64,000 nt of DNA from CAZYFH01 sp965249175. Lineage in GTDB: Bacteria > Acidobacteriota > Vicinamibacteria > Vicinamibacterales > UBA8438. Shown here piece after piece: positions 38,517-46,432 of this stretch; position 1 is the first letter of the stretch, and every line of letters begins with the position of its first letter. The stretch lies in assembly GCA_965249175.1 (NCBI GenBank), contig OZ252227.1, forward strand, positions 992,001 through 1,056,000. Direction: 5' to 3'. The translations under genes and the position numbers were made by a program. The notes under the pieces were generated by a model. It had not been told where the DNA came from, ran no database searches, and worked only from the letters and a program-made list of their open reading frames with translations.

Positions 38517-39773
38517 GTGGTTAACGGAAGTTCCGCTATTCGACCCAGGCTAACCCGCGACGCCAAGGGTGCGGGGCACACGTGGCAGTTTCGGACCCGC
38601 TTTCGACGTCATGCCTTCGGCTGGCGGTCGCAGCCGGCCATCAGGCGGATCAAGGAGGCCGTCTCCGAGATCAAGAAGGTCGGTCGCAAGGACACGATAC
38701 TCGCGGCCGAGGGGGCGGTGCTCTTGCTAGAGAAGGTCTCCCCGGCGCTCGAGGACGTGGACAGCTCGTCGGGTGCCATCGGCACCGCGGTGAACCGGGC
38801 CATCGCTGCGCTGGTGGAGATCATTGCGTCGGCGCCAGCCGACGGGCCGACCCGTGACCACTGGCTCGCGCGCCTGTTCGCGGCCCATGCAGAAGACCAG
38901 ATCCCGTACATCGAGCGAGTCGCCGACCACTGGGGCGAGCTGTGCGCATCACCGGACGTGGCGTCGCGGTGGGCGGACCAACTCTTGGAAACCTCCCGGA
39001 TGGCGCTGAGTCCTGACATCGAGACCCGCGGTCACTTCCACGGTACCGCGGCGTGCCTCAGCGCGCTCTATACCGCCGAGCGCTACGATGATCTCGTCGA
39101 CCTGCTCGAGGCGGAGCGCTTCTGGCCCTATCGCCGTTGGGCGGTGAAGGCGCTCGCCGCACAGGGCAAGAAGGCGGAGGCGGTCCGCTCTGCTGAGCGC
39201 TGCCGGGACCAAGGGGGCGACCTGGCCATTGACCGGTTCTGCGAAGAGATCCTGCTCTCCTCAGGTCTCGTCGACGAAGCCTACGCGCGATATGGGCTCA
39301 GGGCGCATCGCGCCGGCACCTACGTCGCATGGTTCCGCGCGCTGGCACGGGCGTATCCGCACAAGAGACCCGCAGAGATTCTCAACGATCTCGTCGCCGA
39401 AACCCCCGGCGAGGAGGGCAAGTGGTTTGCCGCGGCGAAGGACGCCGGGCTCTTAGACGAGGCGATCGCGCTCGCCAATCGCACGCCCTGCTCGCCGCAG
39501 ACGCTCACGCGCGCTGCGCGCGACTTCGCGGAGAAGAACCCCGCGTTCGCGGTCGAAGCTGGCATGACCGCGCTTCGCTGGCTGGTCGACGGCTACGGCT
39601 ACGAGATCACGGGCCTCGACGTAGCCAATGCCTATTCGTTCACGATGCAGGCCGCCCGGCATGCCCGATGCGAAGGCGAGACGCATCGGCGCATCCGCGT
39701 CCTTGTCGGCAGGGAGACATTCGGCGAGCGTTTCGTCACCAAGGTGATCGGCCAACACCTGGGGCTCGGATGA
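38517..39773 (+). CDS. Conserved helical protein, gene A of a possible defence operon
   Basis: I cannot name a function. The 418-residue protein starts at GTG 38517; an in-frame TAG lies 10 bp upstream, so no earlier start exists. The N-terminal 45 residues are basic (QFRTRFRRHAFGWRSQPAI), and the remainder is a chain of short helices that resemble the C-terminal parts of SWIM-zinc-finger or DUF6880-type proteins from memory, for example EDVDSSSGAIGTAVNRAI and RGHFHGTAACLSALY. No zinc-finger cysteines are present. Its stop overlaps the next gene (ATGA). Confidence 0.6.
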   Translation: MVNGSSAIRPRLTRDAKGAGHTWQFRTRFRRHAFGWRSQPAIRRIKEAVSEIKKVGRKDTILAAEGAVLLLEKVSPALEDVDSSSGAIGTAVNRAIAALVEIIASAPADGPTRDHWLARLFAAHAEDQIPYIERVADHWGELCASPDVASRWADQLLETSRMALSPDIETRGHFHGTAACLSALYTAERYDDLVDLLEAERFWPYRRWAVKALAAQGKKAEAVRSAERCRDQGGDLAIDRFCEEILLSSGLVDEAYARYGLRAHRAGTYVAWFRALARAYPHKRPAEILNDLVAETPGEEGKWFAAAKDAGLLDEAIALANRTPCSPQTLTRAARDFAEKNPAFAVEAGMTALRWLVDGYGYEITGLDVANAYSFTMQAARHARCEGETHRRIRVLVGRETFGERFVTKVIGQHLGLG

Positions 39774-41344
39774 CGGCTCGTAGACGCGTGCCGACGCCTG
39801 CCCCGGACTCCTCGGCGACCGCGGCGGCGCTTGCCGCGCTGGATGCCGAGGAGCTGAGAGGCTTGATCCGGGACCTCATCCCGCGGCTCGACGAATCGTC
39901 GCACGCTCGCCTCGTCAACGCTCTCATCGATCGGACGGCTCGCAACGAGTCTGCCTGGGTCCCCGCAGGGCCGACCGACCAGGCCGTGGCCGACATCGTG
40001 TCGTTCGCGCAGGCGGCCACGCGGGTGGGCCACGCGGACCCGTCCGATGTCGACGACTACTTGCGGCAAGGCTCGAACGCCTTTCTGCGCAAGGACTACC
40101 GCGCCGCGTCCGAGATCTTCCGCGCCCTGTTGATCCCGATCGGCGATGTCGACATCGATCTTGGGCAGCACGAGATGCTGGACGAGGTGCTCGGCGTGGA
40201 TGTCGCGGCCTGCGCAGCGCAGTACGTCGTGTCCGTCTACATGACCGCCAGGCCTCAGACGCGCGGTGAGGCCGTGCTCTCGGTCATCGATAAGCTGCGA
40301 GGCATCTGGCGTTTCTGGGAGCCGCTGCGCGAGATGGAGAGAGTCGCCGTCGAGCCATTGCCCGAGTTCGACGGCTTTCTGTCCCGCTGGCGCGAGCTCG
40401 TCGAAGCGCGGGCCGGCGCGTCCCACGATAACGACTGGGCCACGGACGAGGACCGCTGGCGGCGTGAAGTGGTCGGCCGCCTGGAAGGTGCCGAGGGAAT
40501 CGCCAACCTCGCCCGCTCGACCAAACGCGCCGATGACCTGGGCGCCTGGTGTCGCCTGCTCGTCGAGGCGAGGGACTGGAAGGCAGCTCAGGCAGCCTAC
40601 GAGGAGGCCGCGGAGCTCGTCACCGACAAGAAACCGTGGCGCGGCGAGTTCCTGGACGGCGCCGCGCTCGCGGCACAACGGCTCGGCCGTGCGGACCTTC
40701 CAGATCGCCTCGCACGCGCCTGGCAACAGGCCCCGAGCCTGGTGCGCCTGCGCCGGTGGCTGGGGTCGTCGACCAGTAAGAGAGAGCTGGGCCGCCGGGC
40801 GACCGCGGCGCTGGACACCTGCCCGAAACAGGTCCGGCGCCAGCGAGCACTGCTGCACATCCTCGTTGGCGACGTCGAGGCCGCGGCGAGGCTACTCTCG
40901 GTCGCACCCGGGCTCGGATGGTCCAGCGAGGAGCATCCGGGGCACCTGCTGTTTCCGCTGTTCTGCGGCTTGCTTGGACGCGTCGAGCTTCCCACCGAAC
41001 CGGCACGCGATTTCGATGAGTTGAACGCGCTGTCGGACGACGAGCCACGGTTGAGCACGCCTGAAGTCGGCGAGCTCCTCGAGCTGGCGTGCGTCGGTGC
41101 GCCGGACGACAGCAAGACTCGCACAGCCGTGCTCAGGGCCATGCGCACGGCGGCCGAGAAGCGCATCAAAGGCGTGACCGGACACAAGCGCCGGCGGCAC
41201 TACAGTCACGCGGCCTCTCTGGCGGTCGCATGTGTGCGGGTGGATGACTCACGCAAGACCGCGACGTGGCTGGCGACCATCCGCGACACGTATCGGAGGT
41301 ATCCGGCCCTCCAACGCGAGCTGGCTCGTCGTGGAGGAGCATGA
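39770..41344 (+). CDS. Conserved helical protein, gene B of a possible defence operon
   Basis: No domain is recognised. The 524 residues start at ATG 39770, overlapping the stop of gene A. The N-terminus (LAALDAEELRGLIRDLIPRL) resembles the first helices of DUF6880/SWIM-associated proteins. Several helical pairs look like TPR-type repeats, for example NAFLRKDYRAASEIFRALL and DWKAAQAAYEEAAEL. The stop overlaps gene C. The two proteins A and B may bind each other, but this is an inference from coupling only. Confidence 0.6.
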   Translation: MTARRRVPTPAPDSSATAAALAALDAEELRGLIRDLIPRLDESSHARLVNALIDRTARNESAWVPAGPTDQAVADIVSFAQAATRVGHADPSDVDDYLRQGSNAFLRKDYRAASEIFRALLIPIGDVDIDLGQHEMLDEVLGVDVAACAAQYVVSVYMTARPQTRGEAVLSVIDKLRGIWRFWEPLREMERVAVEPLPEFDGFLSRWRELVEARAGASHDNDWATDEDRWRREVVGRLEGAEGIANLARSTKRADDLGAWCRLLVEARDWKAAQAAYEEAAELVTDKKPWRGEFLDGAALAAQRLGRADLPDRLARAWQQAPSLVRLRRWLGSSTSKRELGRRATAALDTCPKQVRRQRALLHILVGDVEAAARLLSVAPGLGWSSEEHPGHLLFPLFCGLLGRVELPTEPARDFDELNALSDDEPRLSTPEVGELLELACVGAPDDSKTRTAVLRAMRTAAEKRIKGVTGHKRRRHYSHAASLAVACVRVDDSRKTATWLATIRDTYRRYPALQRELARRGGA

Positions 41345-41736
41345 CGTCAAGGAAGCCCGAGGTGGTCGGCTTTGTGACGACCGAGGACGGCGATGACCTG
41401 GTCGTGTCGTTCGCGCTCGAAGGGGACGAGCCGGGCGAGGTCGTGAGTCTGATACTGCTCAGAACGCCCAAGTACGAATCGCTGCGTCCCGATGAGGAAC
41501 GTGGTGTGAGCGTGTCATACGACGCTGACGCTGAAGACGAAGGTGAATACCTACGGCGCGTCAGACTGGCCGAACCGGTATCCACGATCGAGTCCACGCG
41601 CAGACGATATGAGCTGAACCTGTCGCAGGTGGATCGCCAGGAGCTGGCGGCAGCACGGCGGATCCTGGCGCGGATGAACTTCGACCGACGGTTTGTCCTG
41701 GAGCTCGACCAAACAGGGGGAGTACGTTCCAGGTGA
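41341..41736 (+). CDS. Small acidic protein, gene C of a possible defence operon
   Basis: The 131 residues start at ATG 41341 inside gene B's stop. The first part is strand-rich (VVGFVTTEDGDDLVVSFALE), and the rest is acidic (DADAEDEGEYLRR) with a C-terminal helix RQELAAARRILARMN. I recognise no family. It ends 245 bp before the methyltransferase, so it may be the last gene of a separate A-B-C module. Confidence 0.55.
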   Translation: MTSRKPEVVGFVTTEDGDDLVVSFALEGDEPGEVVSLILLRTPKYESLRPDEERGVSVSYDADAEDEGEYLRRVRLAEPVSTIESTRRRYELNLSQVDRQELAAARRILARMNFDRRFVLELDQTGGVRSR

Positions 41737-41981
41737 CCACGAGGCGGCGTGCTGGCAGAGCCAGCTGGGGGTCGTGCAGCGCGACGCGTCGCGCATGCGC
41801 TGGCCGCGGTCGTTCATGAGGGAGTCCGCCGAGAAGCTCAAGGTCCTCGTGCTCACCTGCCGCGCGCAGAGGCGTACGCATCAGCGGACGCGGGGAGCGA
41901 CCTCGGCTGGGCCGCACCCCAGGCGCAGGTGAGGCGTCGCGACCCGATCGGTCAAGGGGGCTCTGCTAGAATCGCGCAACG
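41737..41981. other. Gap between gene C and the methyltransferase gene
   Basis: This 245-bp stretch has no convincing gene. A 79-codon open frame across it (from 41693) has no ribosome site and no recognisable product. The last 20 bp hold the -10-like sequence described separately. Confidence 0.5.
41967..41972 (+). promoter_or_regulatory. Possible -10 element for the mod operon
   Basis: TAGAAT ends 9 bp before the mod ATG. If it is a -10 box, transcription would begin 2-4 bases from the ATG and the message would be almost leaderless. No good -35 is seen at 16-18 bp upstream, so support is weak. Confidence 0.3.
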
Positions 41982-44777
41982 ATGGCGAAGGCGAGGGCGA
42001 CGAATCGCCAGAAGCGTGGTGCAAGCAAGGTCGCAGAAGGGTACGTGCATCCGGATCAAGCACTGCTCATGCGGCCCGAGGTGGGGACCCAGCCGAGCTT
42101 CAGAAAGAAGAAACCGCCGGTCACCTATCGCTACGACTCGTCGCTGTCGCCGGCGCTGGACTGGGACGGCGACCACGGTGCGCGCGAGCTGGGCGAATGG
42201 TTGGTGGCCGTCATCGAGCAGACGGCACGTCTTCCGGCGCCGCACACACTTCCGGCAGCCGCCGAGTTTAAGGTCGCAGACGGTCACGTCGTCGCCTCGG
42301 TTCGCTCGCTCCAGGAGGCGGTCGATCAGCTCAAACGCCTGAGCAAGCCGTTTCTCGATTGGACCGGCAAGGCCGAGCGGCTCTCATTCGACGTCCCGAC
42401 ACTCCCGCTGTTCGTCCACGAACGCCTGTCGACGCAGGCAATCGTGCAGACCCTCGTCGGGCACAAGTCCGACAAGCAGAAGGACTTCTGGGAGCTGCTC
42501 GGCGATCCACGGCACTCGATCACCGACCAGGTGCTGAAGGCCTACGAGTACCCGGACAAGTGGGTGAACCGCCTGATTCTCGGCGACTCCCTGGTCGTGA
42601 TGAACTCGCTCTTGCACTACGAGCGGCTGGGCGGTCAGGTGCAGATGATCTACATCGACCCGCCGTACGGCGTGAAGTTCGGGAGCAACTTCCAGCCTTT
42701 CGTCCGCAAGCGGAACGTGGCGCACAACGACGACGCCGACTTCACGCGCGAGCCGGAGATGGTGAAGGCCTATCGCGATACGTGGGAGCTTGGCCTGCAT
42801 TCCTATCTCACGTACATGCGCGATCGGCTGCTCCTAGCGCGCGAGCTCCTGACGCCGAGCGGTAGCGTGTTTGTCCAGATCAGCGACGAGAACCTACACC
42901 ATGTTCGCGAGCTAACAGAAGAAGTATTCGGCGCTGAGAATCTCGTAGTGACGGTCGTCGTAAAAAAGAAAGGCACACAGAAGAGTTCGCTACTTGATCC
43001 GATTAACGACTACATCCTATGGGCGACGAAAGATAAGGAGGCGGCTAGGCGGCGATTTAGCCGACTCTTCACCAAGATTCCTCTCGACGCAGACACCTTG
43101 TCGACGTTTCGTTGGGTTGAACTTCCCGATGGGAGAGAAGTGTCATTGGCCGCATTGTCTGAGGAGACGGGCCGGGATTACCGGCTCAACGTTAGACAGC
43201 TATTCAAGGACTATAGCGGGGCCAGACTGTTCACTTCGGAGAATCTGACGAGTGGAGGCGTCAGGAGAAACCAGTCGGTGGTGTTCTCCTACGAAGGAAG
43301 AAGCTTTGACCCTGGGATCGATCGCGGCAACTGCTGGAAGCATACGGCCAGAACCGACAACGACACGCCTTCTGGAATGGACCGTCTTGCGACTGCCAAC
43401 CGCCTCTTCATCGGAGACGAGCAACTTCGATTCAAGCGCTACCTAGACGATTTCGGGTTTCGCTCGCTGACGAATGTGTGGGACGACGTTGCCGGGGCGT
43501 CAGAGCCTCTCTACGTCGTTCAGACGACTCCGGAGGTCGTTCGCCGGTGCGTTCTGATGACTACTTCCCCCGGAGACCTTGTACTTGATCCAACGTGTGG
43601 GTCAGGAACCACCGCGTACGTGGCAGAGCAAACTGGGCGCCGTTGGATCACGGTGGATACGAGCAGAGTGCCATTGGCATTGACTCGGCAGCGTCTTTTG
43701 ACCGCGACCTACCCTTGGCACGTCCTGCAAGACGCGTCTCACGGTCCCGGCGGCGGATTCGTCTACAGTGAAGAAGGAGGAGGTATCGTCAAGCATCTAA
43801 CCTCCAGCACAATCGCCAATGACAAGCTTCCAAGCGACGAAGTGATCGTTTCCAATCCCGATCAAGACCGTCGTCTTGTCCGCGTGACCGGTCCCTTCGT
43901 CGTCGAGGCGACGATCCCGACGCCTGTTGACTGGGAGGGCGACGGCGTAGATGACTCGGGCACGGAGTCGGTCGAGTCGTACGGCTCGTTCGTCGAGCGG
44001 ATGATCGAGGTGCTCCGGCGGTCGCCGATCCTGCATCTCAAGGGTGGGAAGACCGTCGAGCTGGGCAACATCCGGCCGCCGGCCAAGTCACTCTCGCTGT
44101 CGGCGGAGGGCTTACTCGTCAGTGACGAGCCGAAGCGGGTCGCGTTCGTGTTCGGACCGGAGAACGGCGCCGTCAGTGAAAAGCTGATTCACTCGGCCTT
44201 GCAGGAGGCGCAGCTCAAGGGCTATGCGCACCTGTATGTCATCGGCTTCGCCATCCAGCCGCATGCCCGGGAGCTCGTAGAGAAATCGGTCGACATGGGC
44301 CTTGTTCCGGCCACCTACGTCCAGGCGACCCCCGACCTGCTCATGGGCGATCTGCTGAAGCATATGCGGTCGAGCCAGATCTTCAGCGTGTGCGGCCTGC
44401 CGGACGTCAAGATTCATGCGGCGACGCCGGCGGCCGCCGGCGGGCCGCCCCGGTTCGAGGTGGAGCTGACCGGGCTCGACACGTTCGACCCGACGACGAT
44501 GGCGCCGGAGCACCTCCGGGGAGACGACGTCCCCTGCTGGATGCTGGATACCGACTACAACGACCTGTGCTTCCGAGCATCTCAGGTGTTCTTTCCACGC
44601 ACGGCCGCCTGGGATTCGCTGAGAAAGGCGCTGAAGTCCGACTACGACGACACGGTGTGGGAGCATCTGGCCGGCGCCCGCAGCGCGCCGTTCGAAGCGG
44701 GTGACGAGCGGCAGGTGGCCGTCAAGGTGATCGACGACCGCGGCAATGAGCTGCTCGTGGTGAAGCCGCTCTCCTGA
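41982..44777 (+). CDS. DNA methyltransferase, type III Mod-like (beta class)
   Basis: The 931-residue protein is a site-specific amino-methyltransferase (N6-adenine or N4-cytosine). The catalytic motif DPPY is Asp226-Tyr229 and the SAM-binding motif DPTCGSG is at 536-542. DPPY before the SAM motif is the beta order of type III Mod subunits. Between them lies the specificity region, poorer in GC (23 G/C in 60 bases at 42961-43020, against 41/60 at 42361-42420). The long C-terminal part (~640-931) is GC-rich and unlike simple methyltransferases. It is 11 bp upstream of the ATPase gene. The target sequence is unknown. Confidence 0.9.
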   Translation: MAKARATNRQKRGASKVAEGYVHPDQALLMRPEVGTQPSFRKKKPPVTYRYDSSLSPALDWDGDHGARELGEWLVAVIEQTARLPAPHTLPAAAEFKVADGHVVASVRSLQEAVDQLKRLSKPFLDWTGKAERLSFDVPTLPLFVHERLSTQAIVQTLVGHKSDKQKDFWELLGDPRHSITDQVLKAYEYPDKWVNRLILGDSLVVMNSLLHYERLGGQVQMIYIDPPYGVKFGSNFQPFVRKRNVAHNDDADFTREPEMVKAYRDTWELGLHSYLTYMRDRLLLARELLTPSGSVFVQISDENLHHVRELTEEVFGAENLVVTVVVKKKGTQKSSLLDPINDYILWATKDKEAARRRFSRLFTKIPLDADTLSTFRWVELPDGREVSLAALSEETGRDYRLNVRQLFKDYSGARLFTSENLTSGGVRRNQSVVFSYEGRSFDPGIDRGNCWKHTARTDNDTPSGMDRLATANRLFIGDEQLRFKRYLDDFGFRSLTNVWDDVAGASEPLYVVQTTPEVVRRCVLMTTSPGDLVLDPTCGSGTTAYVAEQTGRRWITVDTSRVPLALTRQRLLTATYPWHVLQDASHGPGGGFVYSEEGGGIVKHLTSSTIANDKLPSDEVIVSNPDQDRRLVRVTGPFVVEATIPTPVDWEGDGVDDSGTESVESYGSFVERMIEVLRRSPILHLKGGKTVELGNIRPPAKSLSLSAEGLLVSDEPKRVAFVFGPENGAVSEKLIHSALQEAQLKGYAHLYVIGFAIQPHARELVEKSVDMGLVPATYVQATPDLLMGDLLKHMRSSQIFSVCGLPDVKIHAATPAAAGGPPRFEVELTGLDTFDPTTMAPEHLRGDDVPCWMLDTDYNDLCFRASQVFFPRTAAWDSLRKALKSDYDDTVWEHLAGARSAPFEAGDERQVAVKVIDDRGNELLVVKPLS

Positions 44778-44788
44778 GGCCGCATCGC

Positions 44789-46432
44789 GTGCCGACCCCC
44801 ATACGCCGGGTGCGCATCGAAGGGTTCAAGCGCTTCGAGGCCGTCGAGTTCGTCCTTCCCGGTCATGTCGTGGTCGCCGGTCCGAACAACACCGGCAAGA
44901 CGACCCTTCTACAGGCGATCGCCGCGTGGGATCTGGCACTGACGCGCTGGAAGGCACTCAACGACTTTCACCGGCACGGGGGGCACTACACGAAGGCGCC
45001 CCTGGCCCGCCAGGCGTTCTCGGCCGTCCCTTTGCGCTCATTCGATCTCCTCTGGCGAAATCGCGACTATCGAGGCGACGTCGAGATCACGATCACGACG
45101 GATGCGTGGACGCTCCCGATGCGCCTAGAGGCGGACAGCACGGAGCAGATCTACGTGCGGCCGACGCCGGTGGATCCCGATCTAGTCCGGCGCGCCGGCC
45201 TGACCACCGTCCTGGTGCCGCCGATGACGGGGCTCGGCGTCGACGAGCCGGTCTACCAGCGCCCGAAGCTCGATCAGTTGCTCGGCCAGGGGAAGCCGGG
45301 CGACATGCTCCGCAACCTGCTGGTCGAGACGCACCAGTCGGCCGCGTGGGATCGGTTGCAGGAATCGGTCGGGCGGCTCTTCGGGTATCAGCTCGATCCG
45401 CCCGATGCGACGGGGGCGCACATCGTCGCGGATTACGGTGAGGTGGCGGGTGGGCCGCGATTCGACATCGCGAGCGCCGGGAGCGGCTTTCAGCAGGTGC
45501 TGATGCTGCTCACGATGCTGAACACGCGGCCCGGCGCCGTCCTGCTCCTCGATGAGCCCGACGCGCATCTGCACGTGATTCTGCAGGACGCAATCTACGG
45601 CGAGCTGCGGTCCAGCGCCGCGTGGACGGGCGCACAGCTCGTCATCGCGACACACTCCGAGGTGATCATCAACGCCGTCGAGGCGCGCGAGCTCTGTGTG
45701 CTCCTGGACCAGCCGCGGATGCTGGCCGACGACGACGAGCGCCGGGCGCTCATCGAGTCGCTCCGGGTCCTCTCGAACGACGACATCATGCGGGCCCTGC
45801 AGGCGCCCGGTGTGCTGTATCTCGAGGGGCACACGGACCTGGAGATCCTGCGGGCCTTCGCCGGCGTGCTGGATCACCCGGCGCAGCCTCTGCTGACGGG
45901 CGACCTGTTCTGGAAGCCAACCGTCGCCGATACGCAGCTCGGTCGGCCCGGCATCCAGGCCGAGGAGCATCACGAGGCGCTCAGCCTGATTCGCGGGATT
46001 CCGGGCCTCAAGCTCGTCGATGGGGACAGCCACACGGGCGTCGGGTCGACGGAGATCACCGGCGCAGGATTCCAGCGGTGGCGCTGGCGGCGATACGAGA
46101 TCGAGAGCTACCTCGTTCATCCGACGGCACTCGAGCGGTTCGTCGCGCGGATGGTGGGCGAGGGCAGCGCTCCTACGCACTTGGCCGATCTCCGCGGTCA
46201 TCTCTCGTCCACGCTGCCACCAGCCGTCGTCGACCGACCACTCGATGCGCATACCTATCTCAACGACGCGAAAGCGCGAACGGACATCCTGCCGCAAGCG
46301 TTGACGGCGGCCGGTCTGCCGGGTTTGCCCTACACCCGGTATCACGAGATCGCGGCGCTGATGATGCCGGAGGAGGTGCATCCTGATGTCCGCGAGACTC
46401 TCGACGTCATCGTGAGGGCCTACGGGCAATGA
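44789..46432 (+). CDS. OLD-like ATPase with Toprim nuclease domain
   Basis: The 547-residue protein starts at GTG 44789. Walker A is GPNNTGKTT (Lys37), a signature-like SAGSGFQQV lies near 230, Walker B is VLLLDEPDAHLH (Asp255-Glu256) and the H-loop is ATHSEV (His289). These mark an ABC-class AAA ATPase. Residues ~340-450 resemble Toprim: YLEGHTDLEIL (Glu346), LVDGDSHTG (Asp411, Asp413) and RRYEIESYL. This is the layout of OLD-family ATPase-nucleases. It sits between mod and res, with its stop overlapping res by 4 bp, so it is probably part of the same restriction or defence complex. Confidence 0.85.
   Translation: MPTPIRRVRIEGFKRFEAVEFVLPGHVVVAGPNNTGKTTLLQAIAAWDLALTRWKALNDFHRHGGHYTKAPLARQAFSAVPLRSFDLLWRNRDYRGDVEITITTDAWTLPMRLEADSTEQIYVRPTPVDPDLVRRAGLTTVLVPPMTGLGVDEPVYQRPKLDQLLGQGKPGDMLRNLLVETHQSAAWDRLQESVGRLFGYQLDPPDATGAHIVADYGEVAGGPRFDIASAGSGFQQVLMLLTMLNTRPGAVLLLDEPDAHLHVILQDAIYGELRSSAAWTGAQLVIATHSEVIINAVEARELCVLLDQPRMLADDDERRALIESLRVLSNDDIMRALQAPGVLYLEGHTDLEILRAFAGVLDHPAQPLLTGDLFWKPTVADTQLGRPGIQAEEHHEALSLIRGIPGLKLVDGDSHTGVGSTEITGAGFQRWRWRRYEIESYLVHPTALERFVARMVGEGSAPTHLADLRGHLSSTLPPAVVDRPLDAHTYLNDAKARTDILPQALTAAGLPGLPYTRYHEIAALMMPEEVHPDVRETLDVIVRAYGQ

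Noticed and set aside
41693..41932. 79-codon gene between gene C and mod
   Set aside because: No start signal, overlaps gene C out of frame, product is not recognisable.
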